From positions 62,001 through 126,000 of the forward strand of contig CANMQX010000005.1 in assembly GCA_947500135.1 (NCBI GenBank): a DNA stretch of 64,000 nt, written 5' to 3'. Positions within the stretch are counted from its first letter, which is position 1. Each line of letters starts with the position of its first letter. The stretch comes from an uncultured Paracoccaceae bacterium. Lineage in GTDB: Bacteria > Pseudomonadota > Alphaproteobacteria > Rhodobacterales > Rhodobacteraceae. Below, one piece after another: positions 1 to 9,017 of this stretch. The notes below the pieces were generated by a model. The model had not been told where the DNA came from. It saw only the letters and a list, made by a program, of their open reading frames with translations, and searched no databases. A program made the position numbers and the translations under genes.

Positions 1-702
1 CAGGTCAGCAATGCCAACGCGCATGAATTGATCCACCGCAGCACGCGCGGCCTGCACCGGCTGGGGATGTGGGTCTATATCACCATGCTGTTTGGGCATC
101 ACACATCAGCCCATGTGCTGGTGCATCACCGGCATGTGGCAACGCCCGCGGACCCGAACACATCACGCAAGGGCGAAAGCTTCTATCGCTACGCCATACG
201 CGCCTGGGCGGGGTCGTTCAAACAAGGGTACAAGGCAGAAGCCGCGCGCCTGGCCCGCATCAATCGCCCGGCCTGGCATAACCCATATGTCATCTATATC
301 GGCGGGGCCGCCCTGCTCATCGCGCTGGCGTTCTGGGCCGGTGGGTCAAAGGCTGCACTGCTTTATATCCTGCTGGCGGGCCACGCGCAGACCCAGCTTC
401 TGATGTCCGACTATGTGCAACATTACGGGCTGGAACGCGCGACCAAAAACGGACGACCCGAACCTGTCAGCGCGCGGCACAGCTGGAACAGCCCGCATTA
501 TTATTCCAGCGCACTTATGCTCAACGCCACGCGGCATTCCGATCATCATGCCCACCCCGCACGACCCTACCCCGCACTGACATTGCCACAGGATGCACCC
601 ATGCTCCCCAAACCCCTGCCACTCATGGCCAGCATCGCCCTGATCCCCCCGCTATGGCGGCGGATCATGGACCCGCGCACCGACCGGTGGCGCAATGCAT
701 AA
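1..702 (+). CDS. alkB: AlkB-like alkane 1-monooxygenase (3' part)
   Basis: Integral-membrane di-iron hydroxylase of the AlkB family, which oxidises terminal carbons of alkanes or alkyl chains. The gene runs off the left edge. The frame is open from base 1, so the internal TTG at 28 is not the start. The AlkB histidine clusters occur in order: HELIHR (partial residues 8-13), AHVLVHHRHVATPADP, DYVQHYGL and RHSDHHAHP, with a hydrophobic segment between the second and third. The second cluster reads AHxxVHH where classical AlkB has EHxxGHH, so the substrate range of characterised AlkB should not be assumed. The 3' end overlaps the next gene by 8 bp. Confidence 0.85.
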   Translation, partial: QVSNANAHELIHRSTRGLHRLGMWVYITMLFGHHTSAHVLVHHRHVATPADPNTSRKGESFYRYAIRAWAGSFKQGYKAEAARLARINRPAWHNPYVIYIGGAALLIALAFWAGGSKAALLYILLAGHAQTQLLMSDYVQHYGLERATKNGRPEPVSARHSWNSPHYYSSALMLNATRHSDHHAHPARPYPALTLPQDAPMLPKPLPLMASIALIPPLWRRIMDPRTDRWRNA

Positions 703-1084
703 ACTGATAATCTGGCTCTGCCTGGCCGCCGGATCCGGCGCCGCGCAGGACACCATGAACGCCGCCGAATTTGATGCCCATGTGACGGGACGCACGATCT
801 CTTACTACTCTTCTGTGAACCCCGAATACGGGATCGAACGCTACTTGCCTGGCAAACGGGTGATGTGGTCGCGCTTCGACGGGGTCTGCCAATATGGGGT
901 CTGGTATGAAAGCAAAGGGCATATCTGCTTTCGCTATGATTATGACCCCGAACCCAAATGCTGGGCGGTCTATGATGAACCGGGTGGCATGCGCAGCGTC
1001 TTCGTCAATCGACCGGGCGGGACAGAGATTTGGGAATACCCGAACCGCGATGACCCGCTGATCTGCAACGACCTGTCATCATGA
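695..1084 (+). CDS. Small secreted conserved hypothetical protein
   Basis: A 129-aa protein with a short hydrophobic N-terminal signal peptide ending near AAQD (residues 16-19). The mature part is rich in Trp, Tyr and Gly and has Cys residues spaced through the fold (GVCQYG, HICFRY, PKCWAV, LICND). The G-x-W-Y ... I-C-F-x-Y ... C-W pattern resembles small lipocalin-like DUF995-type periplasmic proteins, but I cannot assign a family firmly. It starts inside the alkB-like gene and its stop overlaps the ATG of the following kinase gene, so the three genes are probably translationally coupled. Function unknown. Confidence 0.7.
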   Translation: MHKLIIWLCLAAGSGAAQDTMNAAEFDAHVTGRTISYYSSVNPEYGIERYLPGKRVMWSRFDGVCQYGVWYESKGHICFRYDYDPEPKCWAVYDEPGGMRSVFVNRPGGTEIWEYPNRDDPLICNDLSS

Positions 1085-1905
1085 TGCCCCCCGCAGCGGT
1101 GCTGCTGCGCTATGATTTGTCGGGGCCAGAACATATCGCCGAAACAGCCATCGCCCATATCTGGAAAGTGGCGCAGGCAAACGGCGATCCGGCGGCATTG
1201 AAAATCTACAAGAATGGCGATCCGAAGGGCGAAGAAACCGGATTTGCCCTGATGCAGGCGCTTGATGGTCAAGGGGCGGCAAGGATCTATCACTTTGATC
1301 ACAGCATCGCCGTGCTGGAATGGCTCGACGGCCCATCCTTGGGTGATCTCAGCCGCAACGGTCAGGATGATCTTGCGGCGGCAGAGCTGATCGCAGTCGC
1401 CGATCAAATCCATGCCGCACAGCCAAAGCTGACATTGCCGACGCTTCGCGATCATTTCAAACCGCTCATGACCCTGAAAATCGATCCCGCATGGGCCGCA
1501 CGGACCAAACACAACCTCACCCATGCACAGCAGATTGCGGCGCAATTGCTTGACAGCCAATCACAGATCCGGGCACTGCACGGGGACCTGCATCATGACA
1601 ATATCAAAGGCAGCGCACGCGGATATCTGGCATTTGACGCCAAGGGGGTGACTGGCGACCGCTGTTATGAGCTGGCCAACGCCTTTCAAAATCCGCTTGG
1701 TGCGGATGATCTAGTGCATGATCCGGCCAGGGCACAGCGGCTGGCGCATATTTGGGGACAACATTGGAACGTGCCGCCGCAACGGCTGTTATCCTGGGCT
1801 GCCGCACATTCTGCGCTGTCAATCACTTGGACCGGCAATTTTGATCAGGCCGCGCATACCGACCTGCTCGGCATGTTTCTGGGACTGATCGCGACTGAGG
1901 CCTGA
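1081..1905 (+). CDS. APH(6)/hydroxyurea-kinase family phosphotransferase
   Basis: A 274-aa small-molecule kinase of the aminoglycoside 6-phosphotransferase type. The catalytic loop HGDLHHDNI lies at about residues 168-176. It is followed by an FDAKG..GDRCYELAN block, which corresponds to the metal-binding D-x-K-G region of APH(6) proteins. The N-lobe carries the lysine-containing LKIYKNG stretch. The start overlaps the upstream stop as ATGA. Family members phosphorylate streptomycin or hydroxyurea, but chromosomal copies without a resistance context often have unknown metabolic substrates. Resistance is therefore not claimed. The gene converges on xseA with no gap. Confidence 0.8.
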   Translation: MMPPAAVLLRYDLSGPEHIAETAIAHIWKVAQANGDPAALKIYKNGDPKGEETGFALMQALDGQGAARIYHFDHSIAVLEWLDGPSLGDLSRNGQDDLAAAELIAVADQIHAAQPKLTLPTLRDHFKPLMTLKIDPAWAARTKHNLTHAQQIAAQLLDSQSQIRALHGDLHHDNIKGSARGYLAFDAKGVTGDRCYELANAFQNPLGADDLVHDPARAQRLAHIWGQHWNVPPQRLLSWAAAHSALSITWTGNFDQAAHTDLLGMFLGLIATEA

Positions 1906-3408
1906 TCAGAACAAACTGCCTTGCGGATCCTTGCTGACATCCACACGGCCATCGGCAAACTCAATCTCCAGCAGCTTCGCCTTTTCTGCCGCCGCCTTGC
2001 CAGTAACCACGGCCCCATCGCCGCGGACCACCGCATAACCGCGCTTAAGCGTCTCAACATAACCCAGCGTTTCGCGCAAACGGTCCAATGCCTCCAACCG
2101 GGCGGCACGATCCGCCTGTTGCCGCCCCGCGCGATCCGACAACCGGCGCAACAAACTGTCCAGACGTTCACGCTGACGGGTCACCCGGTCCTGCAACACC
2201 TGCCACCGCAAGCCCCGCGCCGCCCGGTCCAGCGCAACAGACGCATCCCGTGTCCTGCGTTTTAACGCAGGCTCCTGCCGGGCAACCAACCCATCCAGAC
2301 GACGGCGATCTTCGGCCAGACGACGCGACAGAATACCGGGGCGCAAGGCCGCCTCTGACATCTGCAGACGTTTCTTGGCCGCAGCCCCGCGCAAGGCCGC
2401 AGGCAAACGCTCACCAAGGTAATCCAACCGCTGGCGTGGCCCTTCGACAAGCGTCTCAACCTGCGGCAAAGCACGGCCCAGATCACGGACACGCTGTTGG
2501 CGCTGCGCCACGGCGGTCGACAGCGCACGGCTCAATCGGGCGGCCTGATTATCAACCCAGGCCAGCAATTCCATCCGCACTGGCACCGCCAGTTCCGCCG
2601 CAGCCGTTGGCGTCGGCGCGCGTTGGTCGGATACGAAATCAATCAATGTGGTGTCGGTTTCATGACCCACGGCGGAAATCAGCGGAATTTCTGATGCCGC
2701 TGCGGCACGCGCCACAACCTCTTCGTTAAACCCCCACAAATCCTCCAGCGATCCGCCACCGCGCGCCACGATCAGCAGATCAGGGCGGGGCAGTGCACCG
2801 CCCGGGGTCATCCGATTAAAGCCCTCAATGGCGGCAGCCACCTCTGGCGCGCATTTCTGGCCTTGTACAGCGACCGGCCAAACCAGCACCTTGCGCGGGA
2901 AACGATCCCGCAAACGGTGCAGAATATCGCGGATCACCGCGCCCGAAGGCGAGGTGACAACGCCAATCACCTCGGGCAGATAAGGCAACGGGCGCTTGCG
3001 TTCGGGGGCAAATAATCCTTCAGCGGCCAGTTGCGCCTTGCGCTTTTCCAGCATCGCCATCAGGGCACCGGCACCCGCAGGCGCGATATCCTCGATCACC
3101 ATCTGATACTTGGATTGGCCGGGGAATGTGGTCAGCTTGCCCGTGGCAACAACCTCCATCCCTTCTTCGGGCTGATGCGCCAATCCTTGGGCGCGGCCCT
3201 TCCAAATGACACCCGCCAGCACCGCACGGTCATCCTTAAGATCCATGTAAATATGGCCAGAGCGGGGGCGGGACACGCGCCCCACCTCACCACGCACACG
3301 AACATGGGCAAAATCACCCTCAATCGCCTTTTTGACGGCGCCAGAGATTTCCGTGACCGAGAATTCAGGCGTGTTATCACCCGGCTCATCCTCAAATAGG
3401 TCACTCAC
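1906..3408 (-). CDS. xseA: Exodeoxyribonuclease VII large subunit
   Basis: Large subunit of exonuclease VII, which degrades single-stranded DNA to oligonucleotides together with XseB (not in this window). Seen: an N-terminal OB-fold (VRVRGEVGRVSRPRSGHIYMDL region), the catalytic core with ARGGGSLEDLW and the GHETDTTLIDFVSD motif, and a long Arg/Ala-rich helical C-terminal part. At 500 aa it has usual family length. The start is GTG at 3408 with GGAG seven bases upstream. It lies one base after the stop of the GRDP-like gene, so it is probably the last gene of that operon. Confidence 0.95.
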   Translation of the reverse strand: MSDLFEDEPGDNTPEFSVTEISGAVKKAIEGDFAHVRVRGEVGRVSRPRSGHIYMDLKDDRAVLAGVIWKGRAQGLAHQPEEGMEVVATGKLTTFPGQSKYQMVIEDIAPAGAGALMAMLEKRKAQLAAEGLFAPERKRPLPYLPEVIGVVTSPSGAVIRDILHRLRDRFPRKVLVWPVAVQGQKCAPEVAAAIEGFNRMTPGGALPRPDLLIVARGGGSLEDLWGFNEEVVARAAAASEIPLISAVGHETDTTLIDFVSDQRAPTPTAAAELAVPVRMELLAWVDNQAARLSRALSTAVAQRQQRVRDLGRALPQVETLVEGPRQRLDYLGERLPAALRGAAAKKRLQMSEAALRPGILSRRLAEDRRRLDGLVARQEPALKRRTRDASVALDRAARGLRWQVLQDRVTRQRERLDSLLRRLSDRAGRQQADRAARLEALDRLRETLGYVETLKRGYAVVRGDGAVVTGKAAAEKAKLLEIEFADGRVDVSKDPQGSLF

Positions 3409-3409
3409 G

Positions 3410-3997
3410 CTAATTCTCCGGTTTTAGGTTCTCCAACGGTAGCGATGAAAACTTCCATTTCAGGAACAGGCTACCGCCGATCACAAATGCACCAAAAGCG
3501 GCAAACAGGAAAGAGCTGAAGATGACAGCCAGCACAAATGCAGCCACCCCAACAATCCACATCAACGCGGTGGACATGGTGACAGCACCCACATCCGGGT
3601 CCGGCCAATATTGCACCTGCGCACGGCCAAATTCCTGCGCGTAATATTCCAACGTGCGTTCATATGCGGGATCTTCGTTGATGGGCACATCACTGGGCAT
3701 GTGATGGATCGTGCGGCCAATCACCCGCGAACAGAAATCCGCGAAATAGGCACGCTCATCGCTGACATGCAGGCGCCAGACCACATCGACAATCGGCGAC
3801 GGGGACAGGGTCTCGCCGGTGCTGCCCACCAGATACATGAAACGGCGGTATTCCTCGACCAGCGTATAGCAGACGTCCAGCGAATGACCGGTTTCCTCTT
3901 GCAGACGATCAATCAAAGACCGCGACAACGGGCGTTCATGAAAGCTGTAGCCTTCAAGCCTGTGCCAAAGCCTGCGATCGCCCTTCTCTCGTTTCAT
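3410..3997 (-). CDS. GRDP-like domain membrane protein
   Basis: A 195-aa protein with an N-terminal domain related to the glycine-rich-domain-containing-protein-like family. The signature is EEYRRFMYLV (about residues 48-57), then D-VVWRLHVSDERAYFADFC and GRTIHH. The C-terminal part has two hydrophobic segments (roughly residues 138-178) and a short charged tail. The next upstream gene encodes a paralogous domain with the same EYRRF-YL / WH-H / FC / G-x-x-HH spacing, so the pair probably arose by duplication. It immediately precedes xseA. Molecular function is unknown. Confidence 0.75.
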   Translation of the reverse strand: MKREKGDRRLWHRLEGYSFHERPLSRSLIDRLQEETGHSLDVCYTLVEEYRRFMYLVGSTGETLSPSPIVDVVWRLHVSDERAYFADFCSRVIGRTIHHMPSDVPINEDPAYERTLEYYAQEFGRAQVQYWPDPDVGAVTMSTALMWIVGVAAFVLAVIFSSFLFAAFGAFVIGGSLFLKWKFSSLPLENLKPEN

Positions 3998-4104
3998 GCT
4001 GTCATTCCGATGCGCAAAGCGCCCCCACTAGTGAAGTTACCCCTAAGACTGCAACTTGCAAAGGTTTTGATAAGAAAAATACAATCCATGGTGATCACGC
4101 CACG

Positions 4105-4770
4105 CTACCCGCCACAACCGCCGCCGCAGCCGCCTCCACAACCGGATCCTTCACCGCCGCAGCCGGATGCCATCGTATTTTTGTTTTGGGATCGCCGAAA
4201 CTTGCTCGGTAGGTTTCTCTCGGCATAGATACCGCCCCCCAAAACAACGCCAAAGGCCGTAACCATAAGCCAGCCAAGATCTGTGCGCCCGGCACCGATG
4301 ACAACGCACAACATCATGATACCAAGTGCTGCTACGATGCACCCGGCCGCGAAGGCACGCCAGCTTGGTCTTACGCCCCAGACATCATTTGGTGGCGCAA
4401 TCCCGAATTCCTGCTGATAGAGGTTCTTGGTCGCCGCGTATTGCTTGCGATAGCGCGGCATGTCTTCTTCCCCCGCGCAAGGATCGTGGTGCAATGGACG
4501 GCCCAGCACCTGCCCACAAAACACATCCCAATAGTCCCGCGTGAAGGTCAAATGCATATGCCAAGCCCGGTCGATCTGTTCGGACGGAGTAATCTGACCG
4601 TCACTGATCTGCGTCAGATACACAAACCGCCGGTATTCATCGATCACATGCTTTGTATGGGTCTTGTCCCAGCCTTCAGCAAAGGCCAGCTTCACCGAAA
4701 ACGGGGCCGTTCCGGTGGGGGCATCCATCGGATGTGTGGCGATCCGTTGCCACAAAGCGGGGTCAAGCAT
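4105..4770 (-). CDS. GRDP-like membrane protein with GCGG C-terminal tail
   Basis: A 221-aa paralogue of the downstream gene: IDEYRRFVYL, DRAWHMHLTFTRDYWDVFC and GRPLHH, then two membrane segments (about residues 136-175) and a terminal tail of GCGG repeats (SGCGG...GCGGGCGGGCGG). Such tails occur in the TIGR04222-type family of membrane proteins with this domain, whose role is unknown. I chose the ATG at 4770 because it has AAGGA six bases upstream. An in-frame ATG at 4791 lacks a ribosome site. The Cys-rich tail could bind metal or be modified, which is inference only. Confidence 0.75.
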   Translation of the reverse strand: MLDPALWQRIATHPMDAPTGTAPFSVKLAFAEGWDKTHTKHVIDEYRRFVYLTQISDGQITPSEQIDRAWHMHLTFTRDYWDVFCGQVLGRPLHHDPCAGEEDMPRYRKQYAATKNLYQQEFGIAPPNDVWGVRPSWRAFAAGCIVAALGIMMLCVVIGAGRTDLGWLMVTAFGVVLGGGIYAERNLPSKFRRSQNKNTMASGCGGEGSGCGGGCGGGCGG

Positions 4771-4830
4771 GGTTGTTCCTTCTGGGCGCATCGTTTATCC
4801 GCAGATCATAATTAGAATATGGGCAATTTC

Positions 4831-6093
4831 ATGAACATCATGATCCTTGGCAGCGGCGGGCGTGAACACAGCCTCGCATGGGCGATCAAACAGAACCCCA
4901 AATGCGACCGGCTGATCGTGGCCCCCGGCAATGCGGGCATCGCGATGCTGGCCGCATGCGCGGATATCAACATTCTGGATGGCGGGGCTGTCGCCGTATT
5001 TGCCGAAGAAAACGCCATCGATTTTGTGATCATCGGGCCAGAGGCACCGCTGGCCGCTGGCGTCGCCGACCGGTTGCGCGATGCAGGATTGCTGGTCTTT
5101 GGGCCCAGTCAGGCGGCCGCCCAGCTTGAGGCGTCAAAGTCCTTTACCAAGACGATTTGCGATGCGGCCAATGCACCCACCGCAGCCTATGGGCATTTCA
5201 CCGATGCCGACAGCGCGCGGGATTATATCCGCACCCAAGGCGCACCAATTGTGGTCAAGGCCGATGGGCTGGCCGCTGGCAAAGGCGTCATCGTCGCCAT
5301 GACAGAGGATGACGCATTGGCCGCCATCGATGACATGTTTGATGGCAGTTTCGGGGATGCAGGGGCCGAAGTTGTGATCGAAGAATTCATGGATGGTGAA
5401 GAGGCCTCATTCTTTGTGCTTTGCGACGGGCATACGATCCTGCCCGTGGGCACGGCACAGGACCACAAACGCGCCTTTGACGGGGATACCGGCCCCAATA
5501 CCGGCGGCATGGGGGCCTATTCCCCAGCACCCGTGATGACCGATGTGATCATTCAAAAGGCGCTTGATGAAATCATTCGCCCGACCATGGATGAAATGTC
5601 GGCGCGCGGGACGCCATTTCAGGGCGTGTTATTTTGCGGGCTGATGATCCAGAATGGCCAGCCGCGGCTGGTGGAATATAATGTGCGCTTTGGCGACCCC
5701 GAATGTCAGGTCCTGATGATGCGTTTGGGCGGGCAAGTGCTGGACCTGCTGCAAGCCTGCGCCGAAAAACGGCTGGATGAGGTACAGGTGAACTGGGCGA
5801 CTGACCATGCCTTGTCCATTGTCATGGCGGCCAAGGGTTACCCCGGTTCATATGAAAAAGGCGCGCTGATCAAAGGGTTGGATAGCCAGCCCGAGGATAG
5901 CTTTCACATGGTGTTTCATGCGGGCACAACGAACAAAGACGGGCAGATCACCGCCACCGGCGGGCGGGTGCTGAACATTACGGCCAGGGGGCACAGCCTG
6001 GCGGAGGCGCATGAAAAGGCCTACGCCATGGCGCACGGGATCGATTGGCCAGAGGGCTTCTACCGATCAGATATCGGCTGGCGGGCGCTTTAG
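4831..6093 (+). CDS. purD: Phosphoribosylamine--glycine ligase
   Basis: GAR synthetase, the second step of purine biosynthesis: 5-phosphoribosylamine, glycine and ATP give GAR. Seen: the N-terminal ILGSGGREHSLAW motif, the ATP-grasp core (VVKADGLAAGKGV, EEFMDGEEASFFVLCDG), VRFGDPECQ and the usual C-terminal domain. Its length of about 420 aa is normal for the family. The start is uncertain between 4819 and 4831. I prefer 4831, because the resulting N-terminus (MNIMILGSGG) matches the family and GGGC precedes it. It is divergent from the GRDP-like operon. Confidence 0.95.
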   Translation: MNIMILGSGGREHSLAWAIKQNPKCDRLIVAPGNAGIAMLAACADINILDGGAVAVFAEENAIDFVIIGPEAPLAAGVADRLRDAGLLVFGPSQAAAQLEASKSFTKTICDAANAPTAAYGHFTDADSARDYIRTQGAPIVVKADGLAAGKGVIVAMTEDDALAAIDDMFDGSFGDAGAEVVIEEFMDGEEASFFVLCDGHTILPVGTAQDHKRAFDGDTGPNTGGMGAYSPAPVMTDVIIQKALDEIIRPTMDEMSARGTPFQGVLFCGLMIQNGQPRLVEYNVRFGDPECQVLMMRLGGQVLDLLQACAEKRLDEVQVNWATDHALSIVMAAKGYPGSYEKGALIKGLDSQPEDSFHMVFHAGTTNKDGQITATGGRVLNITARGHSLAEAHEKAYAMAHGIDWPEGFYRSDIGWRAL

Positions 6094-6335
6094 GCAACGT
6101 CGGCAGAACTGCTTGCGCGGCACACTGCAGCGTCATGTTGCCCATGACCGGGAACCGCTATGGACACCCGCTAGGAATGCGTTAATCTTTCTTGCATAGA
6201 TATTAAAACGGACAGTCATCCATATTATTCAGATGACGCATTCAATTTCATCGCCGATATTTCCCGGCAACTTCAACTGGACCAGAATTCCCCTTCGGGG
6301 TCGGTGCGCTCACAGCCTTTGACAAGGACATTGAC

Positions 6336-6920
6336 TTGAAGACCTGGTCACGGATTCTCGACAGCGATCTGGGCAAGAAAGCTCAAGCCGCGTATGATGC
6401 CAACCCGGCGCGGCGCTATCATAACTGGGCGCATGTCCAGCGCATCTATTGGCATGCTGAACAGATGGGCCTGCCTTACGATCCTGATCTGGACCTCGCG
6501 ATCCTCGCCCATGACGTAATTTATGACGCTTTGCCGGATAAGGAGGAACGCTCTGCCCAGTGGCTCAGCACCCATGCAGATGTTGATGCAACAGCAGCGA
6601 ATACCCATATCCGCAAGACGATCACGCACACGCCCTCTGCCGATAACCGGATGGTTTTGCTTGATCTGGCGGATTTCCAACACCCGGAATGCGCCGCACC
6701 GAACCTGGATCGGATAGCGGCGGAATCCATGGCACTTTACGACGTGACCATGCCGCAATTCCTGCAAGCCAATATCGCGGTGATGAAAACCATTGGCGAC
6801 AGGATCAAAGACGGGATGGGTTGTGCGCCTGCCACGGATAAAGCCGCGTTCAAACGGATATGCGCAGGGATCAACAGCAGCATCAGCCTGGCACAGGACC
6901 GTCTGACAAACCTGACCTAA
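6336..6920 (+). CDS. HD-superfamily metal-dependent phosphohydrolase
   Basis: A 194-aa predicted phosphohydrolase. HNWAHVQRIYWH (residues 29-40) and the HD pair in LAHDVIYD (residues 59-60) form the metal site typical of this small HD group. Further His residues occur at HIRKTITHTP. The start is TTG at 6336, with AAGGA at 6324-6328 seven bases upstream. No in-frame ATG lies nearby. It overlaps the convergent MATE gene by 4 bp. The substrate is unknown. Confidence 0.8.
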   Translation: MKTWSRILDSDLGKKAQAAYDANPARRYHNWAHVQRIYWHAEQMGLPYDPDLDLAILAHDVIYDALPDKEERSAQWLSTHADVDATAANTHIRKTITHTPSADNRMVLLDLADFQHPECAAPNLDRIAAESMALYDVTMPQFLQANIAVMKTIGDRIKDGMGCAPATDKAAFKRICAGINSSISLAQDRLTNLT

Positions 6921-8284
6921 GCTGGCACACCGCTGATATGAACGGACCGACCCCAAAACCGCCATAACAGCAGCACCGCGGCCACAGCCAGCCCAATCAC
7001 CAGACCCAGCCATAGGCCAAACGCACCAAAACCAAGGGTAAAGGCCAGCAGGTAGCTGACAGGCAGACCAATCACCCAATAGCTGATCGTCGCCATGAAC
7101 ATCGGCACAGTTGTGTCCTGCACCCCGCGCAGCAGCCCCAACGCCATGACCTGCGCCCCATCAACCACCTGAAACAAGGCCGCAACCATGACCAGCCCGG
7201 CACCCACGCGCAACAGGTTCGCACGCTCCGGCTCAAGCGGATCAATGAACAACGACACCAGCGTGTCGGGGATCAGCAGGAACACCGCAGAGGTCAGAAC
7301 AGCAAACAGTGCCGACAGACCAATCGCCGTGATTCCACCGCGCCGCAACGCATCCTCATCGCGCCGACCCAACGCGCGACCAGCCCGGACGGTCGCCGCT
7401 TGACTAAACCCAATATGGACCATGAATGTCAGGCTGGCCAATTGGATGGCAATGCCATGGGCGGCCAGTTCAATGGCGCCAATCCAACCCATCATAACTG
7501 CCGACGCACTGAACAAACCACCTTCAGCCAATGACGTCAGGCCAATCGGCCATCCCAGCTTGAACACCCGCGCCATGATCTCGGTATCGCTGCGCCAGAA
7601 ATTGCGGAACAACTGAAACTGCGGCAACACGCGCAATGTATAGACCACCAGGATCAGCACCGTGACCAGCGTCACGGAAACCGACGCAATCGCAGCGCCT
7701 TGGATGCCCAGTTCCGGCGCACCCCAATTGCCGAATATCAGCGCATAGTTCACGAACGCATTCATGATCGCCGTGCCGATCGTCGCCCACAGAATAATAG
7801 CTGTATGCTCAAGTGCTGCCAGAAAGGATTTCAGCGTCATCACGATCAGGGCCGGGATCATCTGCCAGATCACAATCTGCAGATAGATATGCGCCATCGC
7901 CGCGACCTCAGGGTCCTGACCAATGGCCAACAAAATCTGCTCGGCCCAGAAAAACGGCAGGGTCACCACCAACCCATAGAAAATCGACAGCCACAGCCCC
8001 ATACGGGTGACCCGGCGAACCTGCACATCGTCATCTTCTTCCGCTGCCGCCGCCACCATGGGCGTAACGGCCTGGGCAAAACCAGCACCAACGATAAAAA
8101 TGACGAAAAACATGGTGCCCGCGATGGTTGATGCGGCCAATGCGGTCACGTCATACCAGCCCAGCATCACCGTGTCGGTAATATGAATAGCAAACTGCGC
8201 CAGATTGCTCAGGATCAGGGGCATACCCAGCTTCAGGATCGCCCGGCTATGGTCTTGATATGTATGTGCGGGCTGTTGTTGCAT
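6917..8284 (-). CDS. MATE family multidrug/Na+ efflux transporter
   Basis: A 455-aa inner-membrane exporter of the MATE (NorM/DinF) family, about twelve membrane helices in two pseudo-symmetric halves. The opening GMPLILSNLAQFAIHITDTVMLGWY is typical of helix 1 and the following loop. Such proteins use Na+ or H+ gradients to expel cationic compounds. The start is set at the ATG at 8284 (MQQQPAHTY), because the longer frame adds a non-homologous basic leader. It is divergent from the DUF2461 gene, 85 bp away. Confidence 0.9.
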   Translation of the reverse strand: MQQQPAHTYQDHSRAILKLGMPLILSNLAQFAIHITDTVMLGWYDVTALAASTIAGTMFFVIFIVGAGFAQAVTPMVAAAAEEDDDVQVRRVTRMGLWLSIFYGLVVTLPFFWAEQILLAIGQDPEVAAMAHIYLQIVIWQMIPALIVMTLKSFLAALEHTAIILWATIGTAIMNAFVNYALIFGNWGAPELGIQGAAIASVSVTLVTVLILVVYTLRVLPQFQLFRNFWRSDTEIMARVFKLGWPIGLTSLAEGGLFSASAVMMGWIGAIELAAHGIAIQLASLTFMVHIGFSQAATVRAGRALGRRDEDALRRGGITAIGLSALFAVLTSAVFLLIPDTLVSLFIDPLEPERANLLRVGAGLVMVAALFQVVDGAQVMALGLLRGVQDTTVPMFMATISYWVIGLPVSYLLAFTLGFGAFGLWLGLVIGLAVAAVLLLWRFWGRSVHISGVPA

Positions 8285-8369
8285 GGCACCAGCCTTATGC
8301 CTGTTGCGCGGTGCCGTCCATAGACTTGGTGGCACGCGCCATGGCAAGCTGCTGGGGAAGGAGATGCCG

Positions 8370-9017
8370 ATGACCGATTTCCAAAACCTGATCGCGGATG
8401 CGCAAGGCTTTTACACACAACTGAACGCCAATAATACAAAGGCCTGGTGGCAGGAAAATCGCGGCACCTATGACGACAACCTCAAACCCAACGCGCAGGC
8501 ATTACTGGGGGCACTCACCGATCCGCTGGCCACGCTGACCGACGCACCGATCAAGACAAAACTGTTCCGCCCACACCGCGACGTGCGCTTTTCCAAGGAC
8601 AAGACGCCCTATAACACTCATCTACATATGATGTGGCAGTTGGGCACAGATGCCCCACAAAACCCGGTGTTTTTCTTTGGCATCGGCCTTGATTACGTCA
8701 CCGCCGGGGCAGGCATGATGGGGTTTGACAAGCCGGTCCTGACAAACTGGCGCAAGATGCTGGACCTCGACACAGATCGGATTGTCGGGATCATCGGCGA
8801 GTTTGAGGATAAAGGTTTCACCCTACGCGAACCAGCACTGAAACGGGTTCCACCGCCCTACCCCCAAGACCACGCCGCCGGGCATCTGATGCGGATGAAA
8901 GGGGCAACAGCCAGCCGCGATCTGGGGGCGGACGCTGACCTTCCAGACGGGGTAATGACCGCTTTCCGCGACCTCTGGCCTTTCAATGACCTGCTGATTT
9001 CGATTGCAGAGGCTTAG
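8370..9017 (+). CDS. DUF2461 / TIGR02453 family protein
   Basis: A 215-aa cytoplasmic conserved protein. Recognisable blocks are the N-terminal FQNLIADAQGFYTQLNANNTK..W, the RPHRDVRFSKDKTPYNTH motif (most diagnostic), and the C-terminal KRVPPPYPQDHAAGHLMRMKG. The start at 8370 has AAGGAG six bases upstream. An ATG at 8364 would abut that site. The family has no established biochemical role. The 3' end overlaps the convergent dehydrogenase gene by 4 bp. Confidence 0.85.
   Translation: MTDFQNLIADAQGFYTQLNANNTKAWWQENRGTYDDNLKPNAQALLGALTDPLATLTDAPIKTKLFRPHRDVRFSKDKTPYNTHLHMMWQLGTDAPQNPVFFFGIGLDYVTAGAGMMGFDKPVLTNWRKMLDLDTDRIVGIIGEFEDKGFTLREPALKRVPPPYPQDHAAGHLMRMKGATASRDLGADADLPDGVMTAFRDLWPFNDLLISIAEA

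Noticed and set aside
4105..4165. Gly/Cys codon run of the GCGG tail considered as a non-coding repeat
   Set aside because: It stays in frame to the stop and matches known GCGG-ended family members.
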